Under the pieces are notes generated by a model. The model searched no databases. It was not told the DNA's origin and saw only the letters and a program-made list of their open reading frames with translations. A DNA stretch of 41,164 nucleotides, taken from a virus. The stretch is from IMG/VR virus record IMGVR_UViG_3300020401_000006, positions 1 to 41,164 of that record. One strand, written 5' to 3'. Made by a program: the position numbers and the translations under genes. Numbering within the stretch: the stretch's first letter is position 1; each line of letters starts with the position of its first letter. Below are positions 8,301-17,226 of this stretch, in pieces.

Positions 8301-11300
8301 TAAGGGCAAGGCGTGAGTCCATAGCAATCGCAGCATTTGCAGGGTCTGTTAGTTCTGCTTCTGTAACGCCAAGCTGCTCGAGGGTCATCATGTAACCTTC
8401 TTGCGTTCCACCAAGAAAATCAGCGTTCAAGGCATCCAAAGCCATCTTGTTTGTTATGAAAGCCTCGCCAGTTCTTGCAAACATTTCTCGGGGTGACGCC
8501 CAATAGCTTGCGTCAGATCCAGCCATTTGCGCAAAAAACTCCGCGCTTGTTCTGAAGTTTGTTTTCTTGATGGCTGGACTTCTGCCTGTGCCTTCTAAAA
8601 TGCGTTTTCGTTGCTCGACAAGTGCCTTATACGACTTTGAGGCATAAACATCTTTGCCCCTCTTGCCTGCGTTAGCCTCCATCTTCGCCATATCTTGCTC
8701 AATCTTAGCAAGTTGCTGTGCTTCGGTGGCTTTGTCTTTGAACATTGCTCGGGATAGAGCAAGGTACGATTCAACGACACCGACGGGCGCATCATCCTTA
8801 AACGCATCTTTGCCTTCTTTCCTTGAAACATCGCTGGCTAACGGAAACTTGCCTGCGTTCTGACCAAACTTTTCATAAACATAGTGGTCGAGGGCATGGA
8901 ACCATTCGTGCGCAAAGCTGTTTACCCTGCGCGGAACAGCGATAGCCCTTTGTCCTGGGTAATAAACACCGTAAGCACCTATCTCTTTAGCCATAATAAA
9001 GCTAAGTGTGCCGTCTAGGCCAATCGCCTTGTATGGCAAGCCCAGTACATTAGCCATTGCAGATAGGTTATGATAGCCAGTCAGCAGCTGGTCCACAGCT
9101 TCTTTTGTGTTGGCGTTTTCGGTTTTAGTTATGCTTTTGAAGCCGAAACGGTCTTGTACCAGTGTCGACAAAATTCTGTACTGTCGTTCTATCGGTAGGC
9201 TTGTGGCCTCATTAGGATTTAGTCCGGCGTCTGCAAACGCCGTAAACATCAAAGCCGTTTTGTTTCTTTCTTTGATTTTGCTGACCCGCGTACCAGGTTT
9301 TGCAGTTCTCTGGTTGTCGATTTTAGATACTTCGACAACTCTGGTATCTGCTTCAGCAGCGGCTTGACCAGCTTCTTCGGTGGATATCTGTCCATCTATC
9401 TGCGCTTGCCCAGTTTCTTGGGTATCCGCTGTATCGACATCTCTAAGTCCTTCGCCACGGCCCGGGCCGCGCTGACGTTGTGTTTGTTTGCGGCCCGTTT
9501 GATTGCGGTCGCTAATGCCTGTCTCGGGGAGGAGGCTCCCTTGCCCTTGCGTACCATCTGCTTTACTCCTTGCCGCCTCTAAAACGTCTTGCGGTGTAGT
9601 GTTGTCTGTAAAAAACCCAGCGTCACGATCTTGTTTTTTCAACGCTTCTTCAGTGTAAAATTTCAAAACATCAGTTATAAATTTTTGCGACTTTGCTCGA
9701 GTTAGGTCTTCATTATACATTATCTTGACCAAGGCTTCAGCCTCGGGGGATATGGACGCAAGTTCACTGGTCTGATTAAGTACGTCGATTATCTTAGTGC
9801 TTGTTCTCCGTGCTTGGCTAACTATTTGTGCAGCTTCAGTTACAAATGCAGTGATATCATATTCTGGGGATATTAAGCCAGCATCTATATCTGCTTTCAA
9901 CTGCACAAAACTCGGAGCCGCTTCTAACATAGCGTTCCCAATGCCTTTTATGTTGTTTTCAGCGCTATCAAGCATCAATGACAATGTTTGTGTGTCCGTA
10001 TACGCGGCAGCTAGAATAGCTGACTGCATCCTCTGAACACCTTTTCTTGTAAGCATACCATTGCGAGTCATTTCGTTTTGTTCAGCTGGTGTGACCACTA
10101 AACGCATAAACTGACGAACAAAAGGTTGGTTTTCTGCTCTAGTAAAATCTCCACCTTTGTAAAGGTTGATAACCTCAACGCCCATTGCCCGTGCATCTCT
10201 TTGCGACGTTTCTGTATCGCTCATTGTTGCAATGGTGCTTCTGTTAGATTTATCGGCAAACTGGACAAGCTCTTGTCGTGTCATATCTTGGTCGATCATA
10301 AACACAAGCACAGGCTCTAAAAAATTTTGTTCAGTCTGGCCATATTCTTTCAGCGCTTGTTTATAGGCTTCCGCTTTTTCTGGAAACTGCTTGTAAGCCT
10401 CGCGGATAGACATGACCCGGCCATTGCCACTTATAACTGTGCCATCCCGGGCAATAATTGGCGCGCCGCTTTCTGACGTAGGACTGTTTAACAGCATGTC
10501 AGGGGCTAGGTTTGCCGCACGGCGCTGCACCTCAACTTGAGATTCTCGCAAGCTTCTGTCCCTCGGCTGCAAGTCACCAGTTGCTGATTTAAGTTCAGAT
10601 TGGTCTACAAGAACTGGCCTTACTTTTATTTGTATATCGCCATCTGGCGTTCTTATTGTTTTCTGGCCCTTCTGCCCTCTTTCTTTTAAAAACGTAATAG
10701 GCAGCGCCAGGGCTTCCTCAGTGGGGGCTTGTGGGTTTTCTTGTTCAGGTTCCGGCTGCGCAACAGGCTCCGGCGCTGGTTGCGTTACAGGCTGTGTAAC
10801 AGGTTGTGGCGCTGGTTGCGTTACAGGCTGCGTTACAGGCTCTGGTGCAGGCTGCGGCGCCGCACCTCCAAAAGCTTCTACAAATTCTTTTTCTACTTCC
10901 GCCAGTTTTTCCGGCTTAAAGTTCTCATGCCCATTATCTCTTGCGTATCTTTGCGACCTTAGTTCGTGATAGACGCCAGCAAGATTGACAATTTGCGATT
11001 TTAGATCACGGGCTTCTTGCGTTGAGTTACTAGGATTTAACGCTTGTCCTACTTCAAAGCCCATGTCGTTAAGCTGTTTGTTTAGCCTGTTTAGAACATC
11101 TAAAGCTCTTTGTGTTTCTTCAGTAGATATTGTACCAGCTTGTGCAGCACGGGTTTGCCTGCCTTCTAGAGGTTTCAATATTTGAGAAACGTCGGTTGCT
11201 GGGGTGTTCGGTGTCGATGGCGCTCTGCCTTCTCTTGCCTCTTTTGTTGTCTGCGCTTGCTGCAACTGGATTCTGGCAAAAACAAGCGCATCTTGTATGC

Positions 11301-13068
11301 TTTCTGTAGGTATTGTATTTAGCCTTGCTGCTATATCTATATTTAAGCCTTCATCTTCGGCTATTTTTTGCAAGGCAAGTATCTCGGCTGCATAAGCTTG
11401 ACCATCTGCGGTTGCGTAAAACTCTTCTAGCTCCCTTGCTTGCGCTGTCAGCGTTCTGGCTTTTTCCCTCTGTTCTGTCGCATAATTTTCTGCGTCGGCA
11501 CGTAACTCATCGTTTCTTGTTGCATCCAAATCAACAGGCCGTCCTTCAGCAGCTGCTAATCGCCTGTCTGTTTCTTGCGCTAGCCTGGTTGCTTGCTCTG
11601 CTCTTGTGCGCAGCCTCGTAAGTTGCTCAGTTGTTTTTTCGTTTACGTTGGTTGCCGCTGCTTGTGTTTGTGCTTGAAATTCTATGTCAGAGAAAAAATT
11701 ACTTTCTGCTTCTGGGTCAACAAAACCAAACTCAGCACTGTTTGGATTGAGCATGTCGCGCACAATCTTTTGCGCCAGAAGCGAGTCAAACTCAGATGCC
11801 TCCTGATCTTTTGGAAACCTATTAGCGATAGCAGATGCGGTTTCTTTGCCTGCTGAAGTTGCGGCGCTGACCTGAGTACCGACTGCTGCGCCAGTAAGAA
11901 ATGACTCACGCAGCCTAGACTTTATTTCACCTTCTTTAAATTCTTTGCCAGCTATAGCCTCAAGGCCGATTCCAATACTATCTTGCCCCGTTTCTGTTAT
12001 GCCTTCAGTAGCCATACTAGTAGCAACAGCAGAAGCAACCCTTGTGCCGTAATTTTTGTTGACCCAGTTTACAAAATACTGGCCGCCCAACTTGCCAATC
12101 AATTCATCTGGCAGACCTTTGATCAAAATACCAAGGCCCAGGTTTTCCAACACAGCCGCAACAGTGCCGCCGCTTGCTGCTAATGCAACGCGGTCTGCTT
12201 GAGACAGTCCTTCGATTTCTTTAAGGTTTGCGTTAAACTCACCACCAAGCAACAACGGAGACATCCATCCGCCAGAAGCTATAGCGACAATCATAGGCTC
12301 ACCGCTAGCCGCCAGTGATGTTTGCGCCCAATCGAGAAAATCTCCAAAGTTCTTTATTTTGTCTGTGGTGAGCGGACGATAGCCTAGCGCCTCTGCCTGC
12401 TTCATCAAACGCTCAGATGAGTTTCTTGCTCGTTCAGCAAAAGCCCTGCTTTCACGTAGGTTTGCATCTTCTGGCAGCGGCTCGGCGCCAAAAAACTTAC
12501 GGACAGGGTTTATCAGAGGTTGGCGCAGAAAGTTTTGTGTCTTCTGCATCCATTGAGACATTGCAGTGTCGCGTAGCGTTTCTTCGATATCAGCAGCAAA
12601 GCCCTGTGTGTTTGCCCGTGTGTTTAGCTGACCAAACCTAAATGCTGTTCCCATATCTCTTGTAAATCGTGGGTTGCCCTCGAGGTCGATGCCGAGGTCG
12701 GCCTTTAGCTGTGTTGGCCCAGGCTGTTCCATCGCTGCATCAATGATCTGCTGTCGTGGGTCCGGCGGCTGGTTAAACACGCTAGGTGGTGGTGCAGCTG
12801 GCTGTGGATCAGCCGCAATCGGCTGGATCATACCAGCGTCTAACTCATCTCCGAAATCATAAGAAGGTGTCCCCGGCAGCGCCGCCGCATCCAGCTGGGG
12901 ATCGCTTTCGTCGGACAGTGCAACTGGAGTAGGTTGCACGGCAGCCGCCGGGGACGCTGTTTGCTCGTCAAGTTCTTTGAAAGCGTCGAGCATTGAATAA
13001 CCAACAGGTCCAGATTGCTGTGGGCTTACATCGTCTGGCTCTTGCAAAAAATCAAGCATTGACTTCAT
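5335..13068 (-). CDS. Giant polyvalent virion protein with ParB-like and metallopeptidase-like domains
   Basis: 2,577 residues, almost a fifth of the genome. Order: disordered Pro/Ala-rich N-terminus; Gly/Ala-rich amphipathic region (about 245-390); long coiled coil (about 480-620); Pro-Gln-Val repeats (about 737-780); DdrB/ParB-like domain with the GNGR motif near 880; LPD1-like domain with a zincin motif HEWFH at about 1386-1390; long helical region; and an LPD38-like C-terminus with hydrophobic segments near 2085-2125, 2375-2410 and 2510-2550. Polyvalent proteins are thought to be injected with phage DNA and to act against host defences. Position as last gene after the internal virion proteins suggests packaging in the capsid and ejection. 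No lysozyme or transglycosylase motif is obvious. Confidence 0.85.
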   Translation of the reverse strand: MKSMLDFLQEPDDVSPQQSGPVGYSMLDAFKELDEQTASPAAAVQPTPVALSDESDPQLDAAALPGTPSYDFGDELDAGMIQPIAADPQPAAPPPSVFNQPPDPRQQIIDAAMEQPGPTQLKADLGIDLEGNPRFTRDMGTAFRFGQLNTRANTQGFAADIEETLRDTAMSQWMQKTQNFLRQPLINPVRKFFGAEPLPEDANLRESRAFAERARNSSERLMKQAEALGYRPLTTDKIKNFGDFLDWAQTSLAASGEPMIVAIASGGWMSPLLLGGEFNANLKEIEGLSQADRVALAASGGTVAAVLENLGLGILIKGLPDELIGKLGGQYFVNWVNKNYGTRVASAVATSMATEGITETGQDSIGIGLEAIAGKEFKEGEIKSRLRESFLTGAAVGTQVSAATSAGKETASAIANRFPKDQEASEFDSLLAQKIVRDMLNPNSAEFGFVDPEAESNFFSDIEFQAQTQAAATNVNEKTTEQLTRLRTRAEQATRLAQETDRRLAAAEGRPVDLDATRNDELRADAENYATEQREKARTLTAQARELEEFYATADGQAYAAEILALQKIAEDEGLNIDIAARLNTIPTESIQDALVFARIQLQQAQTTKEAREGRAPSTPNTPATDVSQILKPLEGRQTRAAQAGTISTEETQRALDVLNRLNKQLNDMGFEVGQALNPSNSTQEARDLKSQIVNLAGVYHELRSQRYARDNGHENFKPEKLAEVEKEFVEAFGGAAPQPAPEPVTQPVTQPAPQPVTQPVTQPAPEPVAQPEPEQENPQAPTEEALALPITFLKERGQKGQKTIRTPDGDIQIKVRPVLVDQSELKSATGDLQPRDRSLRESQVEVQRRAANLAPDMLLNSPTSESGAPIIARDGTVISGNGRVMSIREAYKQFPEKAEAYKQALKEYGQTEQNFLEPVLVFMIDQDMTRQELVQFADKSNRSTIATMSDTETSQRDARAMGVEVINLYKGGDFTRAENQPFVRQFMRLVVTPAEQNEMTRNGMLTRKGVQRMQSAILAAAYTDTQTLSLMLDSAENNIKGIGNAMLEAAPSFVQLKADIDAGLISPEYDITAFVTEAAQIVSQARRTSTKIIDVLNQTSELASISPEAEALVKIMYNEDLTRAKSQKFITDVLKFYTEEALKKQDRDAGFFTDNTTPQDVLEAARSKADGTQGQGSLLPETGISDRNQTGRKQTQRQRGPGRGEGLRDVDTADTQETGQAQIDGQISTEEAGQAAAEADTRVVEVSKIDNQRTAKPGTRVSKIKERNKTALMFTAFADAGLNPNEATSLPIERQYRILSTLVQDRFGFKSITKTENANTKEAVDQLLTGYHNLSAMANVLGLPYKAIGLDGTLSFIMAKEIGAYGVYYPGQRAIAVPRRVNSFAHEWFHALDHYVYEKFGQNAGKFPLASDVSRKEGKDAFKDDAPVGVVESYLALSRAMFKDKATEAQQLAKIEQDMAKMEANAGKRGKDVYASKSYKALVEQRKRILEGTGRSPAIKKTNFRTSAEFFAQMAGSDASYWASPREMFARTGEAFITNKMALDALNADFLGGTQEGYMMTLEQLGVTEAELTDPANAAIAMDSRLALTFPKDAERMEIFGAMQNLMYAIAAETALGEGQVGKMPGDNFTFDVRRMHDVTEPESKGIIQDQIKAFRDRKKFMERMAQRASEYDKYEKGRIPVLNARRRKTIEDGFTAPLFYQKQGVLKALIKRYPKSKRLKLLMQLLSTHTGGSLQSMAEGDNLTNAQMRQVRIFSDRLKNVSVRHDIPGFTKEEIDLLRDILIGQDTLGSAPDKVTKAAGEIRLIYNTLYEYLRNSGLDIGYAPSGYVQRLLDHVEINTDPQGFSKAAKDVYGVVFENEVGKLDTDSIEQMDRLINFIREAKLGIVQMDQWRNFIRSDEFKQIQDLRREARNENTTDARKDEIEAEIEDVFAGMKDIYEQFYNDMLDIYSEIKGANWRTSIQESHVGDPVANGGPSQDFTKKRALPPEADKILEKYYVSDPIENLTTYIMGAVRKAEYNKRFGRQRIPKGENPNNKYTDYLHYTLAKLASQDRLLQSELAMLESAINNMLGRNIENYAPNNPQKVANRLTALLSMTLLIRAPIASIAEPFTVALASNSVKKGIRAWGMTLMEFPGLRKMTKEGIRQRQQFARIMGVIDDPEVGDIIANRIGGDFAGEQNLNKLLSSFFHKIKLSGMTNAQRRSAAKIGFQYITEMAYEYKKPVTPKAKEQAKRVLNDLGVADSRMEQFVDYVLSFNDVKRKNRLRDFAIGADARGKAKIDGKLELPTAEDVMDDSGEFNDMGLQLAVSVMRFTDQSIQDPRTQDRPMYAEHPIGRLVYGIMSFVYSFQDKVLKAMVRRTAREYDISRTTGQGKASAAGSAALYATSTVAGPLLSLFTAHFLVSTAREFLLNQERWDREWDESDEDELKFFTNYLLPLALSRAGATGAFDPIVQAITGLKYQRDLSNGLLGTGGYIAQNMQDIASFWINNSPNTLYSEYRALRGAWNLSVAPAVSLAIANLPLTPATALAATGIGQYATSSTVRNKAINAFLEGVYGEKYVRGGKGRTKSSFPDIF

Positions 13069-13074
13069 GTTTTG

Positions 13075-14658
13075 CTACCTCACAACATTTGCAACGATTG
13101 CATCAATCTCAGGTGTTTGGTAGCCAAGTTGCGTTAGAAACATTCTTGCAGCTTGTTGTCTGCTGCCAAGAGGGCGTGGCTTTACGTTGCCTTGTGCATC
13201 AGTGATAAATTTTATTTGTTTGTTGTAATTTGCGTCATCCGTTTCGCCAATTATTTGCTGTATTAGGAAAACAGGAATTCTGACTGTATCGTTGCCGACC
13301 AGAGGCAAGCCTGTGTTAGTTCCAAGAGTGCCTGTGTTTGGCACAACAATTTCTTGGTATCCTTTGCGCAGCTGTGCGCTTATGTGCGCAGTTCCTTTAG
13401 CCATATTTTTCTTATTGCCCATAACTGAAGGAGATGCTGCCTGATTTACCAGTAGTAAGATAACCCCGTCAGGAATGTTAGTTATTTTTGCTTTTTGGGC
13501 TGCCTTTGCCGCCACTTCTGTTAGTTGTTTGTTATCGCTTGCTGCTATTGTGAAGCCGCTGCCACTGCCGCTTGTAGTCTTAAAGCCTGCGCCCGGAAGG
13601 ACATATTGGCCTTTGTCATTTACTGGTATGTTTAGCGCTTTTGCGGTTGCCTCATCCATGAAGACATCTTCCTTGCCCACCTTCACAACTACATCGCCAG
13701 GTTTCTTGCCGCCATCGAGAATATGCAATCCGTTGAACTCGCTGTTAGGATCATTAATAGGTGAAACGCCAATCCTTTCAGCTGTCTCTGGATCAAGAAT
13801 AATCATCTTGCCAGGTGTCACGTTGATTTCCACTGGCTTGTTGTCAATTTTATATCGAGCGGTAGCATCAGCTGCTTCATTTTTGTCACGGTCAACTTTA
13901 GCTTTTGCATTTGTTTTATATTTTTCCCACCTCTCCCGTCTTGCATTTTCATCCATACCGACATCTCTAGTGTTTCGGTTTTTCTCCTGGCCAAGTACCA
14001 TTTTTGTGGCTTCTTGCGCTTGTGTATCTCTGTCGCCTTGGCCGCCAGGACCAATCTTCATGTCTTGTTCACGCCGCGCTGTTGCATCGTCAGTCTGCAA
14101 CTCAGTCATTGCAAAGTCAGGGTTGTTGTACTTATTACCGCCCTTCAACATCAACGCTCCGCGTTGGGCCTGGTCAGGGGAGCCGCTCAGTATCATGCTT
14201 TGGGCAAGGCGCGATTGACCGCTTTCTGCTAGATTGCCCAGCATTTGCGATAGTTGATTTGCATTAGACGTACCATCGCCATACATAGAACGAGCCAGCG
14301 CCCCAAGTTGATTGGCAACATCTTCTTGGCTCATTTGGTTTTGGTTTGGTAACAACGGAACTGATTGTTGGGGTCCGCCAGGAAGCGGTCGACGTATCAA
14401 GTTGCCGTTGTCCAGCTGGCCCCCGAAAACATTTGCGACTTGGTTTTGCAAAAGGGGTGTAAGTGCAGCTATGTTTTGCGCATCAAGTTGTTCTTCCAAA
14501 CCTCGGCTTTGCAGCTGTTGGGCTTTGGTTTGTTCGTCGTAATACCTTGCTCTTGCGCTTGCTGCATCGTCGCTTGGTGAGCCTATGAGCGCCCTTGTAA
14601 GATTGGAGACAGTACGCGAAATGGCAGGGTCCATTGCAAAATAGTTTTGTGTTGCCAT
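13075..14658 (-). CDS. Probable internal virion protein
   Basis: 527 residues, not assigned to a named family. It is Gln/Asn/Ala-rich and largely helical, with a charged coiled-coil stretch near 210-270 and a more compact C-terminal half. There is no signal peptide or membrane segment. It follows a GGAG ribosome site and lies between small Cys-start virion proteins and the giant polyvalent protein, the slot occupied in T7-like phages by the ejected core proteins. I infer that it forms part of the internal core or ejection conduit. Confidence 0.6.
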   Translation of the reverse strand: MATQNYFAMDPAISRTVSNLTRALIGSPSDDAASARARYYDEQTKAQQLQSRGLEEQLDAQNIAALTPLLQNQVANVFGGQLDNGNLIRRPLPGGPQQSVPLLPNQNQMSQEDVANQLGALARSMYGDGTSNANQLSQMLGNLAESGQSRLAQSMILSGSPDQAQRGALMLKGGNKYNNPDFAMTELQTDDATARREQDMKIGPGGQGDRDTQAQEATKMVLGQEKNRNTRDVGMDENARRERWEKYKTNAKAKVDRDKNEAADATARYKIDNKPVEINVTPGKMIILDPETAERIGVSPINDPNSEFNGLHILDGGKKPGDVVVKVGKEDVFMDEATAKALNIPVNDKGQYVLPGAGFKTTSGSGSGFTIAASDNKQLTEVAAKAAQKAKITNIPDGVILLLVNQAASPSVMGNKKNMAKGTAHISAQLRKGYQEIVVPNTGTLGTNTGLPLVGNDTVRIPVFLIQQIIGETDDANYNKQIKFITDAQGNVKPRPLGSRQQAARMFLTQLGYQTPEIDAIVANVVR

Positions 14659-14672
14659 TAGGTGTTCTCCTA

Positions 14673-15263
14673 CTATTTAGGCTTTGCAAGCCCGTAATTT
14701 GTTGCCACTTGGCCGCCACCAATAAGCAACTGTGCCAGAGGATCACGGGCTAACTCATTTGCTGCCTGCAATTCACCTTGCAAAGCGCCGCTACTACCTC
14801 TCATAAAGTTGCCCAGCATTTGTGTTTCCGCAGCTGAACTGCTAAGTGCTGGATTGATCTGATTAGCCAAAATACTGCCAAAAGCATTTAAATTAGCCAG
14901 TGCTTCATTTTGTTGTGCATTAAAGTCAGCCGCACCCTGCATCGCAGCTGCCTGCGCATCTCTTACTATTTGTGGGGCAGAGCCAGTAATAGCGGGAGCC
15001 ATGCCTGTGTTTTTCATGCCATCGAAAATTGCTGCAAGCCTTGTCGCTTCATCAGACATAGCCGGGTCAAAGTTTTTTCTGTCCAACATGCCGCGACTTG
15101 TGTCTTGTGCGCCCTGTGCCTCTTTATAAAAACCTTCTTGTCTTTGGCCCTCTCGCCCTATAGCGCCTGTCCTAGCTCTTGAGGCTTTTTTAGCGGCTTG
15201 TTGTTGTCTGTAAATGCCTGCGCCTTGCGCAATCGCACCTAACGCTAATGCTGGATTACACAT
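14673..15263 (-). CDS. Small internal virion protein (gp14-like position)
   Basis: 196 residues starting MCNPALALG. Short Ala/Gly/Gln-rich helical proteins beginning Met-Cys with a hydrophobic N-terminal helix occupy the gp14-like internal core slot in many marine podophages. Helices near residues 5-20 and 160-190 are amphipathic. It shares one base (TAATG) with the upstream gene. It probably helps form the ejection pore; the assignment rests on composition and position rather than a diagnostic motif. Confidence 0.55.
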   Translation of the reverse strand: MCNPALALGAIAQGAGIYRQQQAAKKASRARTGAIGREGQRQEGFYKEAQGAQDTSRGMLDRKNFDPAMSDEATRLAAIFDGMKNTGMAPAITGSAPQIVRDAQAAAMQGAADFNAQQNEALANLNAFGSILANQINPALSSSAAETQMLGNFMRGSSGALQGELQAANELARDPLAQLLIGGGQVATNYGLAKPK

Positions 15264-16096
15264 TATCCTATCACCCTTATGCTGGAGCCTGAGAACGGAG
15301 ACTGTACGCCTCTAGTTGAAAAACGACTTGGTTGGGCCAACGCTGTTCCTAAATCTGATGGCCCTGCTGTGTTAACTGGCATGACATTCGCTTGTGTGCC
15401 TGGACCTACCTTTTCAAATCCCTCAAAAAACGTCATATCGTCTTTTTTGCCAGGAGTTTTAAGCTTTTCAAGTTGCGACCCAAAATCAAAATCTTGTATC
15501 GCTTTTGTTTGCTTATCGATCTCTGCAACAGTTGACGCACCGCCAGCAAGGCCACTTAACTGATCGCCCAGTGATTTTTGTTTTTTTGCAACATCGTCTT
15601 TTTTAAGTTGTGAATAGGCGGCAGCCGCTTTGTCAATTTTGTTTTGCTCGACTGACTTTTGTGCGTCTAACGCAGATAACGCCGCATCAACCTCGCCTTG
15701 TGTCAAAAGACCCCTTTGCTTAAATCCCTGATAGATGCCGCGTACAGAATCGTCGTAGGCTGATTGCAGTCCAGTAGATGCAGCGTCCCTAAAAGCAGCC
15801 TCTAAATCTGCATAGTACTCATCGTTAAAACCGCCAAAAGCGTTTGCTAAAGCTTGTTGCTGGGCTTGTAAGGCTGATGCCCTGCCTGCCCGAGCATTTG
15901 CCAAATCCTGTTTTAATCTTTCAGCAGCCTCTAACGCAGCCCTCATTTCGCTTTGTCCGTCATCCTCGCTGGCTGTCGCTAGCTCGAACGCCATGTTAGA
16001 GGAGCCAGGATATCCACGGTTTGCATTAGTGTCGTCACCGGGAGTAGGTGTGTAATCACCCATAGATGAGAAAAAGTCTTGAAGCGTGAATCCCAT
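15263..16096 (-). CDS. Probable internal virion protein, coiled coil
   Basis: 277 residues, not recognised. A disordered N-terminus (YTPTPGDDTNANRGYPG) precedes a long Ala/Gln/Lys-rich coiled coil at about 50-200, with a Gly/Ser-rich C-terminus. It sits between two Met-Cys virion proteins with one-base TAATG junctions on both sides, so it is probably made with them as a structural component inside the head. Confidence 0.55.
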   Translation of the reverse strand: MGFTLQDFFSSMGDYTPTPGDDTNANRGYPGSSNMAFELATASEDDGQSEMRAALEAAERLKQDLANARAGRASALQAQQQALANAFGGFNDEYYADLEAAFRDAASTGLQSAYDDSVRGIYQGFKQRGLLTQGEVDAALSALDAQKSVEQNKIDKAAAAYSQLKKDDVAKKQKSLGDQLSGLAGGASTVAEIDKQTKAIQDFDFGSQLEKLKTPGKKDDMTFFEGFEKVGPGTQANVMPVNTAGPSDLGTALAQPSRFSTRGVQSPFSGSSIRVIG

Positions 16097-16695
16097 TATT
16101 CTACCACCTTAGATGCCTTGCTTGTTGAAAAAAGCCCTGTGTCGTATCGATTTCGGCCACGCCGTTCTAAGTCTGCTTGTGTTGCAATGCCTGCTGTTAC
16201 ACCTTCAAAAAGCGCAAGCAATGGGTTGTAATTAGGCATTTGTGTAAGTGTTGTGGCCCTGTTCATGGCGTTCTGCGCAATCATCGCTGGGTCTGCAAGG
16301 TTTTGGTTTTGTGAGTATAAGTCGCTCTTAGCAGATTCGACAGAAGACCTAGCTCTGTTTTCAAAGTCCAGGGCTTTGTTGGCAATAGCTCTAGCGTTTG
16401 TGTCATATTGTTTTTGCAAATCGCCAAAACGCCGCGCTCTAGCAGAAGAATTTTGTAATCCGCTTCTTGTTAGCGCGAGCAATAGATCACGGCTTGCGTC
16501 CTTAAACTGATCTTCTAGCTGCGGGCTTGCATAATCTATATAGGACTGACGACGGGCATCATAAAAAGGCTGATCAAACTGCGCGAATGTTTCGTCGATT
16601 TTGTCGCGCCCTTCTCTCACACGTTGCTGACGCAACTCTTCCTGTCTTCTTTGCTCTGCTGCGCCGCCATCACCGACGCCACCACCGAAACACAT
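16096..16695 (-). CDS. Internal virion protein starting MCFGGG
   Basis: 199 residues. The N-terminus Met-Cys-Phe-Gly-Gly-Gly is a recurrent start of virion proteins in marine podophages. The rest is helical and rich in Arg/Gln/Ala (residues 10-150), with no catalytic motif. The Cys2 might be used for disulphide or lipid attachment, but there is no signal peptide, so a lipoprotein is unlikely. Position after the gp13-like gene and before two similar proteins supports a role in the internal core. Confidence 0.6.
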   Translation of the reverse strand: MCFGGGVGDGGAAEQRRQEELRQQRVREGRDKIDETFAQFDQPFYDARRQSYIDYASPQLEDQFKDASRDLLLALTRSGLQNSSARARRFGDLQKQYDTNARAIANKALDFENRARSSVESAKSDLYSQNQNLADPAMIAQNAMNRATTLTQMPNYNPLLALFEGVTAGIATQADLERRGRNRYDTGLFSTSKASKVVE

Positions 16696-16704
16696 TGTAT
16701 TCTC

Positions 16705-17226
16705 CTATTCGTTAATTACGATTTTTCTTGCTTGCCATTTTGCGTTTCCCTCGTTTTTTCTTACCCACGCAAAATTTATGAAATTCTCTCCATTTCTGCC
16801 ATATCCATGAAGCATAGATTCTGGTTTTAATCCTAGAAAGCCAAGCCATTCATGCACCTCTTCGTAACCCACTATTGATTGAGCCTCTACTCGATGAGTT
16901 CCAATCTTTTGTAACATCGGTATTATAACTTTTATTACATGCTTTGTCAGCGGCCTGCCTATAATTTCTATTTTGTTGGTCGCAAAAAGCCCCACATTCC
17001 ACACGCCAGGTCGCATCGATGTAAGTGTTAAACAAGCTATACGTCCTTCTTCTTTCGTTCCAAAAACATAAGTCGCTGGTGATTGTGACCATGTTTTTGC
17101 TATGTAATCACATAATTCGTATCTGTCTTCTGCATGTGTCGTGCATATTATTTCTTGGTAATCACGTTCTCGCATCCTTTGTGCAACATCATAAATATCC
17201 CCAATAGTTGCATGTCCATATATCAT
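16705..17226 (-). CDS. T7 gp13-like (DUF2833/GNAT-fold) virion protein
   Basis: The ATG at 17226 (MIYGHATIGD) gives 173 residues and a four-base ATGA overlap with the nozzle stop; a longer frame to 17292 adds 22 residues inside the nozzle gene and is less likely. The body has the alternating helix/strand pattern of acetyltransferase-like DUF2833 proteins: DVAQRMRERDYQEI at the start, then strands with ATYVFG, GRIACLTLT and VEAQSIVGYEEVHEWLGFLGLKPE, the last resembling the C-terminal part of a GNAT fold. T7 gp13 is an assembly protein of this family. Catalytic activity is not implied. Confidence 0.7.
   Translation of the reverse strand: MIYGHATIGDIYDVAQRMRERDYQEIICTTHAEDRYELCDYIAKTWSQSPATYVFGTKEEGRIACLTLTSMRPGVWNVGLFATNKIEIIGRPLTKHVIKVIIPMLQKIGTHRVEAQSIVGYEEVHEWLGFLGLKPESMLHGYGRNGENFINFAWVRKNEGNAKWQARKIVINE

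Noticed and set aside
10730-10860. Separate repeat locus in the giant gene
   Set aside because: The short GTTACAGGC-type repeats simply code for Pro-Gln-Val-Thr linker repeats in frame.
13475-14218. 247-residue plus-strand frame
   Set aside because: Antisense to the internal virion gene; composition is low-complexity Leu/Ser/Pro and there is no good ribosome site.
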